From Symbiodinium natans (Eukaryota; Sar; Dinophyceae; Suessiales; Symbiodiniaceae), in the NCBI GenBank assembly GCA_905221605.1, contig CAJNDS010001691.1, positions 689,417 to 753,416 on the forward strand: a stretch of 64,000 nucleotides of DNA, read 5' to 3'. Shown here one piece after another: positions 10,253 through 20,607 of the stretch. Every line of letters starts with the position of its first letter. Within the stretch, counting starts at the first letter, position 1. Under the pieces are notes generated by a model. It had not been told where the DNA came from. It was given only the letters and a program-made list of their open reading frames with translations, and did no database searches. The position numbers and the translations under genes were made by a program.

Positions 10253-11701
10253 ATGGCGACGACTGAAGGTGATGACTCCGCTGAGAGGGCGAGGGTTCAG
10301 GAGCATGTCGAGGCCGTAACCGAGGAGCTGGCTGCCAAGGGTTGGAGCCAGGTCGGTTACCTTGGCCATGGTGGCTTCGGGGTGGCGATGGCTGCGACCG
10401 GGCCCGACTTGGGGCGACGCGTCTTGAAGGCCGCCCTAAAGCTGGAGCAGCAGGAAGGCGAGTCCGACGATGTGACCGAAGCATTGCTTGCGGAGGCCAC
10501 ATCGTTGAGCTCGCTGTCTCACCCGCACATAGTGCAATACTATGAGCTGGTGAGGCTGCCCAGCGCAATCTGCATCTCCATGGAGTTTATGAAGGGTGGC
10601 AGCGTGTGGGACTACATGATGGCGCGCCCTGGACCTCTGCATGGAGACACAGCGACACGGCTATAATGTTGCTGATTCGCTTGGAGTTACTTCAGAAGCA
10701 AATTGACAGGGTTTAAAATCGGCCACTCGTGAATATTAATAAAGTATATATTAAAGTTTTTTTTTTGCTCAGTTACTGCCTCCGACTCCTGTCAGGTATT
10801 GCAATGGTCGCGGCATTTGTGCAGCGCGCTCTACTACCTCCACACGACAATGCGACTGTGCCACCGCGACGTCAAGAGTGAGAATGCCCTCCTGACTGCG
10901 AAGGAGTCGTCTGCAATTCTGAAGCTGGGAGATTTTGGTTTGTGCAAAGACGTCGCGGAGGCCCTCCGCGGCAGAGACAGGTTTTGGGGCACGCCGAATT
11001 ATATGCCGGCCCAGTGCGTGAGGCAAGAGCAGCCCATGAGTGCCAGGGCAGACCTGTTCGCGCTGGGTTGTGTGATATTCGAAATGGTCGAAAGGCAGCT
11101 GCTTTTCGAGCAGGACGCGGACACTTCGGAGGCAGCCTCGCCCAGCCGCGGCGGCGTGTGGAGCCGCTACGACAACCTCCGCGAAGCACACCGCCTGTGT
11201 GTGTGGGGCCCCGAGAACCTGTCCGTGGAGAGAGTGAAAGCCCTCCTCTCACAGGGGGGCCCCTCGATAGAGGGCGCAGCAGCAGCAGGGCCATCGGGAG
11301 CCGCCAGGGAGCGCTCGGCCCGACGCCCAGATGCTGATGCCGCCACGACCCACGAAGCCAACCAGCTGCGTCGGCAACGCCGAGCGAAAGCCAAAGCCAA
11401 GGCGAAGGCGGGACCGCCAGAGCAACCCGTCAAAGGCAGCGGCAGAGGCGACGGCAAAGGCGACGGCAGAGGCGGCGGCAAAGGCGACGGCAGAGGCGGC
11501 GGCAAAGGCGACGGAAGAGGTGGCGGCGACCAAGACCGCGGAATAAGCTGGCATGGAGATGCAAGCCGCTGGCACGGAGGAGACACAAGCCAGGGCTGGC
11601 ACGGACATGCAAGCCACAGCTGGCATGGAACAGGAGACGACACAAGCCACAGCTGGCACGGAAGGTGGCATCAAGGCTGGCAGAGCAGCGCGTGGTGGTG
11701 A
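10253..11701 (+). CDS. Serine/threonine protein kinase with Gly-rich and WHG-repeat tail, two exons
   Basis: Exon 1 is 10253-10651 and exon 2 is 10796-11701; the 144-bp intron uses a GC donor (ACA|GCGAC) and a polypyrimidine tract with CAG|G. The join reads GPLHGDT-VLQWSRHLC in frame. Kinase landmarks: glycine loop GHGGFGV, likely Lys in LKAALKL, HRDVKSENALL, DFG in LGDFGLC, and GTPNYMPAQ in place of the usual APE/PE, then DLFALGCVIFEM. The domain stops early; the last helices are short or missing. The tail has a basic AKAKAKAKA stretch, KGDGRGGG units repeated four times, and six SWHG/RWHG/GWHG-type repeats ending in QSSAWW. The ATG lies in a good context (CCATGG). It is an unusual cargo gene for a transposable element. 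The substrate is unknown. Confidence 0.85.
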
Positions 11702-11968
11702 TGAAGGCAGTTCTGGGCTGAAGTGACATGATGAAACCCATATTTATGCCCTGAACGAAACCCTATAAACCCTTAACTTAATTTTGCCCTAAATATAAAC
11801 AGTGACGGCCAATCAATAATAATAAGTATAAACCATGCTGAGTAATTTGCAAGGATGGCGGTTCTGGGAGCAAAAAGCAGCTGGAGTGGACCCGTCGAAG
11901 TTGAATGAGAATGAAGTCTTCGTGACTTGGAGGTGAATGCATACTTATTTAAGTTTTAAAGTTCCTAA

Positions 11969-12122
11969 ACCCTAAACCCTACCCTAAGCCCTAAACCCTA
12001 AACCCTAAACCCTAAACCCTGAACCCTTAACCCTTAACCCTTAACCCTTTAACCCTTTAACCCTTTAACCCTTTAACCCTTTAACCCTTTAACCCTTTAA
12101 ACCCTAAACCCTCAACCCTAAA
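11969..12122. repeat. CCCTAAA / CCCTTTAA telomere-like array
   Basis: Starts with CCCTAAA units, then shifts to about ten CCCTTTAA-type units, then back to CCCTAAA. The 8-bp variant phase is a homogenised local derivative. A second degenerate array lies at 12250-12505. Confidence 0.9.
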
Positions 12123-12567
12123 CCTCAAGCATGCGGAAGCATATTCATTAAATTAAGGTCGCCGGTCGCATTGGACTGCGTCTTATGGTGCTGCAGTTGC
12201 AGAGCAATGATTCTGAAGTGCATATCTGATGTGACTTGGAGGTGAATGGAACCCTAAACTAAACCCTAAACCCTCAACCCTAAAGCCCAATTTCCTAAAG
12301 CCTAAACCCTAGACCCTAGACCCTAGACCCTCAACCCTGAACCCTAAAGCCTAAACCCTAAACCCTTTAACCCTTTAACCCTTTAAACTCAACCCTAACT
12401 GAACTTGGTTCCGCCCTAAACCCCTGAACCTCAACCCTAAACCCTAAAGCCTAAAACCCTAAACCCTAAACCCTAAGCCCTAAACCCTCAAACCCTAGAC
12501 CATTAAACCATCAACTTGAAAGCCTCAACCCGTAACCGGCTCCGGAACGGAAAAAATCGCTGCCGCT

Positions 12568-13000
12568 TGGAGGGCCGACCCCCCTCAATGGGGGGGGTCG
12601 TCCCTCCAGGCCCCATGGAGGGCCTGGAGGGGCGACCCCCCCAGCGTAGAGCGTTGTGACAGCAGACCCCTTGGCGTGGCTGCGTCGATGCGGGGGGGGT
12701 CGCCTCTCCAGGCCCTCCATGGAGGGGCTGGAGGGCCGACCCCCCCCAATGGGGGGGGTCGGCCCTCCAAGCCCGGCTCTCCAGGGCCTCCATGGAGGGC
12801 CTGGAGGGGGGAGTGGGTTGGGGGGGGTGCCGTACAGCGGTTGCGGGGCCCTCCATGGAGGGCCTGTGGAGGGCTGGAGGGGCGAGTGGGTTGGGGGGGG
12901 TGCCGTACAGCGGTTGCGGGGTTAATCCCTCCAGGCCCTCCATGGAGGGCCTGGAGGGGGGAGTGGGTTGGGGGTGCGGTACAGCGGTTGGGGGGTTAAT
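12568..13000. repeat. GC-rich palindrome cluster centred on CCTCCATGGAGG
   Basis: CCAGGCCCTCCATGGAGGGCCTGG and truncated forms recur near 12610, 12710, 12785, 12850 and 12930. They are separated by GACCCCCCC…GGGGGGGTC inverted pieces and a repeated unit GAGTGGGTTGGGGGGGGTGC followed by CGTACAGCGG. The open frames across it on both strands are artefacts of the repeat. Confidence 0.9.
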
Positions 13001-13111
13001 GTGTAATGTGTCCAGGCCCTCTTGGTTGGGACGGCAATCCCTTCAAGCCTTTCATTGACTGGAGGGGGCATGGGGTGGAGGGGGGCGGCGTTGCGATGGT
13101 TGCGTGTCGCA

Positions 13112-13286
13112 GTCCCCCAACACCCAAAACCCCCCAAAACCCCCCAAAACCCCCCCCAAAACCCCCAAAACCCCCCCCCAAAACCCCCCCCCAAAACCCC
13201 CCCCAACAACCCCCCAAAACCCCCCCCCAAAACCCCCCCAAAACCCCCCCCAAAACCCCCCCCAAAACCCCCCCAAAACCCCGCAT
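13112..13286. repeat. AAAACCCCCC simple-sequence tract
   Basis: About 20 units of AAAAC(5-8) on the + strand. The minus strand would be strongly G-rich and could form quadruplexes. Pro/Asn/Lys-rich and Gly-rich frames here are not genes. Confidence 0.95.
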
Positions 13287-13404
13287 GACTGACTGAGGAC
13301 TGGCCTTTCAATTTGAAACCAAAACCCTCAATTTAAACCCTAAACCCTGAAGGCTTTCAAAGACGTTGCATGTTACTGTTGCTGCGACTTCTGGGTCGTC
13401 TCAC

Positions 13405-13576
13405 CTCCAAGTAGCCACCGAAGGCCGGGAGCCCATTCATGGTTGAGTATTTGACAGGGAGTTCGTAAACCGTTAACGCTAAACCCTTACTCCAAGTAGC
13501 CACCGAAGGCAGGGAGCCCATTCATGGTTGAGTATTTGAGAGGGAGTTCGTAAACCCTTAACTCTATACCCTTAAA
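13405..13576 (+). repeat. Two tandem copies of an 88-bp unit
   Basis: TCCAAGTAGCCACCGAAGGC … CGTAAACC.TTAAC occurs twice in direct orientation with a few substitutions. It lies upstream of the next gene and may be duplicated 5' regulatory sequence. Confidence 0.85.
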
Positions 13577-13853
13577 ACGTGAGTTAACAGATTTTGAGTT
13601 TCAGATATATGCATTTATTTGGTGAGGCTTCTGGGTCTAATTGTCGTCTCACCTAAATGCAACCAGGCTGGCGAAAGCCGTCTCACCTAGGAAAAAAATA
13701 GAGCAGTGATGCAGTCAGGTGAAAGTTAGGAAGGGAGACTCTGAGGAAGCAGTCAGATGGAATTCAATTGAATTGATTGTCGTCGGACACGTTACCGTGG
13801 TTGCAGCCTTTTACAACAGGGCCGGGCGAAAGCTTAGTCAGACAGTGGCAAGA

Positions 13854-16800
13854 ATGGCAGCGCACCCGCCTTCAAAGTTCAGGTTGAACCAGAAAGAGAA
13901 GAAGGAAGTTGATGCCTTTGCTCAGACGGCAAAGGCAGAGGCGGAGCAGAAGGGTGAAGATGGCGATGCGGCCTACAAGGCGGCATATGAGGCCAAGAGC
14001 CACGAATTGAAGGCAGTCAAGGCTGCCAATTGTGTGCCCAAGGCCGCGGCAAAAGGGTTGGCCAAAGCATCGGCAGCGAAGCCCAGTGCCAGTCCTCCCT
14101 CGGCGGCGGCCGGACCACCTGGGCCCAACACAGACTACTACCAGGCCCTGTACAAGGCCATGGACATCATCCGGAAGGAATTCCCGAAGATCGAGGATGA
14201 CCTGCCTTTGCCGATCACGGACGACATGACGAAAGAGTCCGGGATACAGGCGGCCTCGCCGAAAACAGTAGCAGGGTTGAATCTCAAATCGCCCGACAAT
14301 TCGGTAGCCGGGCATAGGAGTCTCGGCAGAATTTGGGTACATTAGATTTCAAGGACAATGAAACAATCCATGTGTTTTCGGTAAGTTTCTGATTCTGATT
14401 ATCTGTCAGCCCAGCTGCTTAGGCCGCAGGGCTGCAACGCATTGCTTAGCGTAAAATTCGGGAAGGATTTCGATGAACCGTCCTACGGCCCAGCAACTTC
14501 GGCGGCAGGGTTGCAGGACATATTCAAGAAGAAGTTTAGTCAAGTCACAGTCCATGTGTGACCATGCAGGCTGTTTTCTCAGAGACTGACTTCAAGATTG
14601 CGATTTCTCGAGACGGGGAATATATAGCCTCTGCGAATCTCTGGTGGCAATCGGTACACCCGAGTTTCTCATCGAATGTCCCATTAGACGTGGCCCGAGT
14701 TGAGGAGTTGGGCGAGTTCCTGTTCGCGAAGGGTCCTCGATATCTTCCGACTATGGTCGAGGTGATGGTGACGGACGAGAACGAGGCGTTGATGACCCGC
14801 AAGGGCTCCTGGCGGAGAATATCACCAGAAGAGGTGATTCACGCCGTGCTTTTCAAATGCGCGCAGAGAATCAAGGACCTGGCCCCAGCTGACGAGCTTG
14901 CGCAGTCAACTTGCGCACTGGCGGCGGGTCATGGTCTGCGTCCCTTACAAGTTCAGAAAGATGTCTGAGCAAGAAGCATTCTGGGAAGCCATGAGCGTCA
15001 GACAGACAGCCACAGCAGTGCACGATGCAGTCAAGCGAAACGCGATCCAGCAGGTCTTCGAGGTGACACAGTTCAAGCAGGCCCGGGAAGCCATCGACGG
15101 GGAGCCGCTCCAGGTCGCGGAGCTGCAGAAGCTGTTCCAGGACAACGCTCACTTGGCCAAGTCGGCTGCGCTGTCAGACACGCATGTGGCCAACGCGCTG
15201 AGTGTTCACGACAAGATCCTGCAGCACCCACAATGCTATCGGATTGTGGAGAACTTGGATCGCAAGTTCGGTTTGGCAAGCTGCTTGACTTTGCCGAAGC
15301 TGAAAGTCATTTGCGAGAAGTGTGACACTTTGGCAGAGATCCAGTGGTTCCTGGAGTCCTTGGAGTACCAACTACTTGAGACCAAGACCCTCAGCAATGA
15401 GTCCATTGGCACCTATGAGCTGCGGGGAAATGCTCAGAAGATCAGCCTGATCGAGTTGGCCAAGCTGCGCATGAAAGTCAGCCAACACCTTCTGGATGTG
15501 GAGTTCCCGAAAACGTTCCACCTCCCTGACTTGTCGCTCATTCGGGAGCACGTCCTCACGCACTCTGACTTCAAAAAGAACTGCATGGGACAGGAGAGCC
15601 TGAGGTGGCAATCGAAACTGCTGAGCTCTTCGATGCTCGTGTTGAAGGTGTTGGAGGACATAATGTTTGAAGTGAGTTAAATCTGTTACATGTTCAGTTT
15701 TAACAATGAAAAGCTGTAGGATTTCTGGGGTTTGCCAGGACTTGCTGTATGGCACTGCCTTTGTCCCCGCACTGGCAGGGATGCTGAAGAAGAAAGGAAA
15801 AGCCCACCCAGCAGAGATTTTGGAGAACGAAACATTCAGCAAGCGCCATGCAGCAGCCACTGCTAAGCGAGATGTAGAAAACTCCGAGGCGAAGGCGGCT
15901 GTGAAGGAAGCCAGTGACGAGGTTTCGGAGGAAGAGGAGACCGAGGTCGACAAGATCCTCAATGGGAAGCTCAGTGCCGTGCCCAACCAGTACAGCCGCA
16001 ACTCTCCGGAGTTCTTCGCCGCAACAGCGTCCAACCTCCTGTCCATCTACGTCAGTTTGAAGGCTGAGACTCCGACAGCGGCAGGCATCCAGAAGATCGT
16101 GGAGGAGAGCGCTCTAGGTGCGACCGTTCGAGGCATTGGTCGGTCGAAAACATATGAGAATTTGACAGATTATTTTTGGTTATACGGTTTAGCATTGTCG
16201 CACCTTCCTTGCTAGGACTTCCCGGCAAGAACACGGTGCTGATATATTTCGATGCGAACATGTGGGCTGAGTGCGCCGCGAGGCCCATGTATCGTTCCCC
16301 CCCCTGGAGCCGGGCATCGTGGACAAGATGCTGGAGGGGATCTTCCTCGCGAGGGGAGCTAAGCCCTGTGGGTCCAACAAGTTCACAGACCTGCCAGTGG
16401 AGGGAGATTTGATTTGTCTGAATGATGCAGGCAAGAGCACCGAGAATTTGCTGGCATTCTTCCGGCAGGCATCGAAGTCCAAGACCACGATCCCGCACTA
16501 CATCTCCCACAAGGTCGCTGTGATTCCCCAACTTAAGTAAACCCCAAACCTTGCGCCCAAATCCCTACCCTCAATCCAAAACCCTTAAAACCTGGAACCC
16601 TGAGTTCAAAAAACTTTAAGGCCTGAACATGTGTGCAGGAGGTCATGATATGTGTGTCCGAGAATGCACTCCGGGATGCCAAGAAGAGGGACAAGGGAGA
16701 CATGAAACAGAGGCAAGGCTGGCACCTGATTACGGCCGACCCCCTCGAAAAAATGCTCCCGGCGAGGGACTTCAAGAGTTACCCCGCATCCAACCGGGGA

Positions 16801-17445
16801 GAGCTCGTTGGATTCGTGCCCACCATCCCCGCCGCAGACGTCTGGAAGGCATCGGTCAGCGAGAAGGAGAAGATCTATGGCCCGGACCGGACGATGGGAG
16901 CAACCGCTGCGGACAAGACGGTGAACAGGCCTCCTGATTCCATTGAACCTGTGTTCCACAACTCCTTGCCATTCCAGCTGTTCAAGAACTTCTTGGAAGC
17001 CTACTGCGTTACGGGTGTGATCGATTGCACTCCTGGCGCTGGCGAGCTGTGCAAAGCAGCCGTCAGTCTGAAGCTGGATTACTTGGGACTCTGCATGACT
17101 GCAGAACATGAAGTGAAGCTGAAAGCGATGCTGGTGCGTTGGGTTCAGCGAGAAATGATGACGGAGGGCACGAGCCTGTATGATCCACAGTGGGCGGCGA
17201 AGCGCAAGGCCGCGAACGACGAAGAGGAGAAGGAGAACAAGAAACCCCGGGGCAAGGCTAAGGCGAAGAGCAAGAAGACCGCGAAGAAGAAAGACGACGA
17301 CAATCACGAGGAGGATGACGAGAACAATGGCAAGCAGGAGGCGAACGACGACGACGAGGAAGAGCAGAAGGAGCCTCCGAAGAAAAAGCCGAAGAAGGCT
17401 GCGCCCAAGAAGAAGCTCGTCACGGACTCCGAAGACTCCGCCTAA
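13854..17445 (+). CDS. Five-exon nuclear protein ending in a methyltransferase-like fold and acidic/basic tail
   Basis: Likely start ATG 13854 (MAAHPPSKFRLNQKEKK). Exons: 13854-14380 (donor GTAAGT), 14570-15671 (donor GTGAGT), 15739-16117, 16216-16513, 16639-17445; phases agree at each join (e.g. HVFS-AVFSETD; EESAL-GLPGKNT). About 1,000 aa. Near 17020-17100 is GVIDCTPGAGELCKAAVSL, resembling motif I of the SAM-binding Rossmann fold, followed by an LDYLGLCM strand. No DPPY-type catalytic motif is visible, so activity is unproven. The tail alternates Lys-rich and Asp/Glu-rich blocks, a likely nuclear localisation and chromatin-type end. Three frame problems exist: in exon 1 before about 14330, in exon 2 near 14900, and one extra C in the C8 run at 16297-16304. 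They may be decay or assembly errors. It lies directly upstream of the cytosine methyltransferase. Confidence 0.6.
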
Positions 17446-17634
17446 CCTGAGCCTGGGAGGATTTTAATTTGAAGCAATCTCTGACCATGCTGAGATTGAA
17501 ATTTTGTGTCCAGCACATGGGAAAGCAGTGCAACTCCTGAAACTTAAATCATAGCTAGAGCACAGCATCCAAGCACTCGGGCTTGCGCTGCGAGGAGAGG
17601 GGGCAGAACCTGCGAAGGCAGTGCATTCAGCGAG

Positions 17635-17637
<3 letters not shown>

Positions 17638-17706
<69 letters not shown>
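17638..17706. repeat. (GA)n microsatellite
   Basis: About 34 uninterrupted GA units between the methyltransferase-like gene and the DNMT gene. Confidence 0.98.
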
Positions 17707-17709
<3 letters not shown>

Positions 17710-17733
17710 TGGGTGTGTGTGGGCAGGTTGACA

Positions 17734-17770
17734 GGTGTCATCTTCGATGCGAAGGCTTCAGAGTCTTTCG
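17734..17770 (+). repeat. 37-bp duplicate of a DNMT coding segment
   Basis: Identical to 19041-19077 inside the cytosine methyltransferase gene (it encodes GVIFDAKASESF). It lies about 400 bp upstream of that gene, next to the (GA)n tract. Confidence 0.95.
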
Positions 17771-18052
17771 CGAGACTGTGAGAGTGAGTGAGTGAGAGTG
17801 AAAAAGAACACGGCAAACTTGACAACTCTGGAGTCTCCACCGCAATTGCAGTTGGAACAGCGTGGCTGAGATTGGGGTAGGTCAGGTTCGAAAATAAAAG
17901 TGAGTGGTTGATGCCATTTTAATAGCAGCTTCCGGCTGAATTCAATGTTAACACCTTCCAGGACCAGGAGTAGGAGTACCAAGCCAGTCGTGGTAAACCC
18001 TAAGCCCTAAACCGTAAACCCTAAACCCTAAACCGTAAACCCTAAACCCTAA

Positions 18053-18189
18053 ACAGTGAGACTGAGCAGGACAAGCCCGTCAAGCGTAACAAGCGTATAA
18101 CTGTAGGAGCACCAAGCCAGTCTTGGCAGAGCCATGGACGTACTGGACAACTACAGTGAGACTGAGCAGGACAAGCCCGTCAAGCGTAA
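18053..18189 (+). repeat. Direct repeat spanning the DNMT start
   Basis: ACAGTGAGACTGAGCAGGAC… (37 bp) occurs at 18053-18089 and again at 18153-18189, where it is coding (YSETEQDKPVKR). A further repeat (CCAAGCCAGTC.TGG) occurs at about 17978 and 18111. The 5' end of the gene was partially duplicated. Confidence 0.9.
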
Positions 18190-19424
18190 GAAGCATGGTG
18201 GCAAAGCGCAGAAGGCGCTTCATGAAGAGACGGAAAGTATGCAAGACATGCAGCAGAGGCTCCTGGAGATAGCGGCATCTGGTCTGAAAGAGTCGTGCAA
18301 AGCAGCGACATCGAAAGACAAGACTAAGAAGGTGGTCGTGCTGGGAAGCGACTGCAGTGGCATTGGCAGCGACTTCCTGGCCTTGAGTATGCATGATTTT
18401 GAAGTGCCACATGCGTGTGCATTCTGCGTTCATATGTGACTCCGATGAGACGAAGCTCACGGCTTGCCAGACGCTCCACAGTCTGTATGGGAGTACGCCT
18501 GAGACTGTGTATACCGACACTCATCGGGATCATTCGGCAAGTCCCGAAAGTGACGTATACATAGCAGGGCCCCCGTGCCCTGCTTACAGCATCGCATCTC
18601 CCCATGCGACTGGGCTCAGCGACCCCAGAGGCCGAGTCCTGCTGGACACGTTGGAGTACATCGTCACGAAGAGGCCAAGGCTGGCCCTGATCGAGAACGT
18701 TTTGGGCCTTGTGAGTAAGCGGCATGCGGCAACCTTTAAATTCGTTGTATCCTGCTTGAAAGCAGCAGGATACAAAATATATGTCGAGGAAGTGAACACT
18801 CGAGATCACGGAGTGCCACAAAACAGGCCAAGGGTGTATTTCGTGTGCCTGCGGAGTTGACTCGACAAGACTGCGAAGTTCGGCTTCAAGTTCCCCGAAC
18901 CAGTCAAACTGCCGGCCACGAGTCTTCTCAAACGCTTCCGAGTGAATGGTGTCCAGCAGCCGAAGACGCCCGAGGGGCAAGTCATGAAAAGGATCTGCAA
19001 GCAGAAGCGGGTGGCCTTGAAGAAGTTTGGCAGCTTGAGCGGTGTCATCTTCGATGCGAAGGCTTCAGAGTCTTTCGGGTCTTCCATGATGGACTGCAGT
19101 CCGTGTTTGACGAAAAGTCGTGGCTGCATGGGACACTATTGGCTGGACCCCGAAGTGGACAGGTTCATGAACGTCTACGAGGTGGCTGGCTTCCAGGGCT
19201 TTCCCCGCTTCGTGACCACGGAGTTGCTCCAGGATCTCACGCCGGATAAGTTGGGGCAAGCTTTCGGAGACGCCATGTCTCTGAATGTGTTGCTGCGAAT
19301 CCTGCCGCGGGCCCTGATCGCAGCCGGTCTTGTGAAGCCAGAAGACTGTCATGAGGACTGTTTCGCAGTCTTTCCGAAGGCAGGAAAGTTGCCAGATGCT
19401 TACTACCAGCACGTCGAAGACTGA
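18134..19424 (+). pseudogene. DNA (cytosine-5) methyltransferase, one frameshift and one in-frame TGA
   Basis: The enzyme would methylate cytosines in DNA using SAM. Start ATG 18134. Motif I is VVVLGSDCSGIGSDFLAL (18325-18385). Motif IV is GPPCPAYS (18570-18594), holding the catalytic Cys. Motif VI is ALIENVLGL. Motif VIII is DHGVPQNRPRVYFVCLR. Motifs IX/X lie in the last exon-sized part (EVAGFQGFP and GQAFGDAMSLNVLLRILP). Two defects: a one-base frameshift at about 18410-18430 between VPHACAF and FICDSDET, and a TGA at 18856-18858 directly after VCLRS, after which the same frame continues (LDKTAKFGFKFPEPVK) to the stop at 19424. All catalytic motifs are intact apart from these, so it is a recently broken copy or carries assembly errors. 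Cytosine methyltransferases carried by dinoflagellate retrotransposons are known; this one is inside a TIR DNA element. Confidence 0.9.
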
Positions 19425-19841
19425 TGGTCTGGCCCAGCCATGCCTTGTAGAAATTTGTGCACTTGCAGCAGCTTTGGAGCTTCTTGCCTCGGAACGAAGC
19501 CGAAAGCGAGTCCATGATGCTGAAAAGGTTTCGGCCAGCCTTGTCCGAAAGCATGTTCATTTAGGTAAGAAAGTATCTTCGCAAATACCTAGACCATACA
19601 AATATTGGTTAAGCCCGACACTCTAGGGCATCGGGCTTGACCGCCGTGACTTTTAATATGCAAGCCTAGGCCATCGGGGCTTTGCTTCTATTTTGAAGAT
19701 TGGGACCCAATCATAATCCGAGGGTTTAGGGTTTTGGGTTTGACCACGCCAGGCTTGTCTAGCATGCCATGCCAGTCTATCTGAGACATTTGGTCCTCAG
19801 CTGTTGCAGTCGCTGCCACTTTCCTGTGCTCCTTCGGCTGC
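19425..19841. other. Intergenic stretch with small hairpins
   Basis: No gene seen. AAGCCCGA…TCGGGCTT (about 19611-19640) and AAGCCTAGGCCATCGGGGCTT nearby form short hairpins after the methyltransferase stop, and a single TTTAGGG unit follows. Confidence 0.5.
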
Positions 19842-20046
19842 CATGGAGCGGCGGGGCAGGTCACGGTCACCGACGACGAAGCACTGGTGGCGATGGGCTT
19901 GGCAGCATGACAGCGAGAGGAAGGTGTGGTGGTGGGTCTGGTGGAAGACGACTACACCTCCAGACACTGAGAAGGAAGGGGCCAGAGAGCAGCCCTCGGA
20001 AAGCCAGAGCCCGGGCAACAAAAGGAAGAGACAGGACAGTCCCTGA
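19842..20046 (+). CDS. Small Trp-rich, RS-containing basic protein
   Basis: 67 aa from an ATG in good context (CCATGG) to TGA. It begins MERRGRSRSPTTKHWWRW, has a run WWWVWW in the middle and ends with a basic NKRKRQDSP tail that could be a nuclear localisation signal. No family is recognised. Eleven tryptophans in 67 residues is unusual and worth noting, but the ORF is short and could be chance. It faces the recombinase gene convergently. Confidence 0.35.
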
Positions 20047-20607
20047 CTTCTCACCGCACCGCCTGCATTTTTGGGGCAGGCAAAGGAGCAGCCCCCGAAA
20101 ATTTAATTAATTCATCACGAGCTCGATTGTTCAAACAATCGCTCATCAGAATCAGAGCAAGCCGATCATCGATCAATGAAGGCAGTAAAATGGACAACCA
20201 CCTTTTGCATCTCGGTCACTGCACGGCATGCACATGAGTTGCCCTTGAGCTTCAGCTTCAGTGATTTCTCCTAGTCCTAGGGAGGGAGGTAGGGACTTAG
20301 GGGGTGAAGGGAGAGAGGGAGGGAGAGGGAGGATGGTTTAAGCAGTTGTGTGAATGCCAGTTGACACACCGTTACTTTGAACTTTGAACCTTAAGTTTTA
20401 AGCAGACTCGAGACCCCAAACCATAAACTTCTACAATAAACCATCGGCATGTGAAGTTTCAGTCAAAGGGTTAGGTCCGGCAGATTGATTCTTCATCCCT
20501 CAAGGAAATTCCTCAATCCAAAAAAACTAAAACCTTTGCGATCCAGGGCAAGATATTTTTGAGCTTGCAGCGGTGGGTCCGAATCAGCGTTGTCAAATTA
20601 AACCTGT
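20047..20607. other. Convergent intergenic region with an 18-bp palindrome
   Basis: CGATTGTT-CA-AACAATCG (about 20123-20140) lies between the + strand cargo genes and the - strand recombinase, where transcription units converge. Otherwise no gene is seen. Confidence 0.6.

Noticed and set aside
13006-13311. Pro/Lys/Asn-rich and Gly/Phe-rich ORFs
   Set aside because: Artefacts of the AAAACCCCCC tract on either strand.
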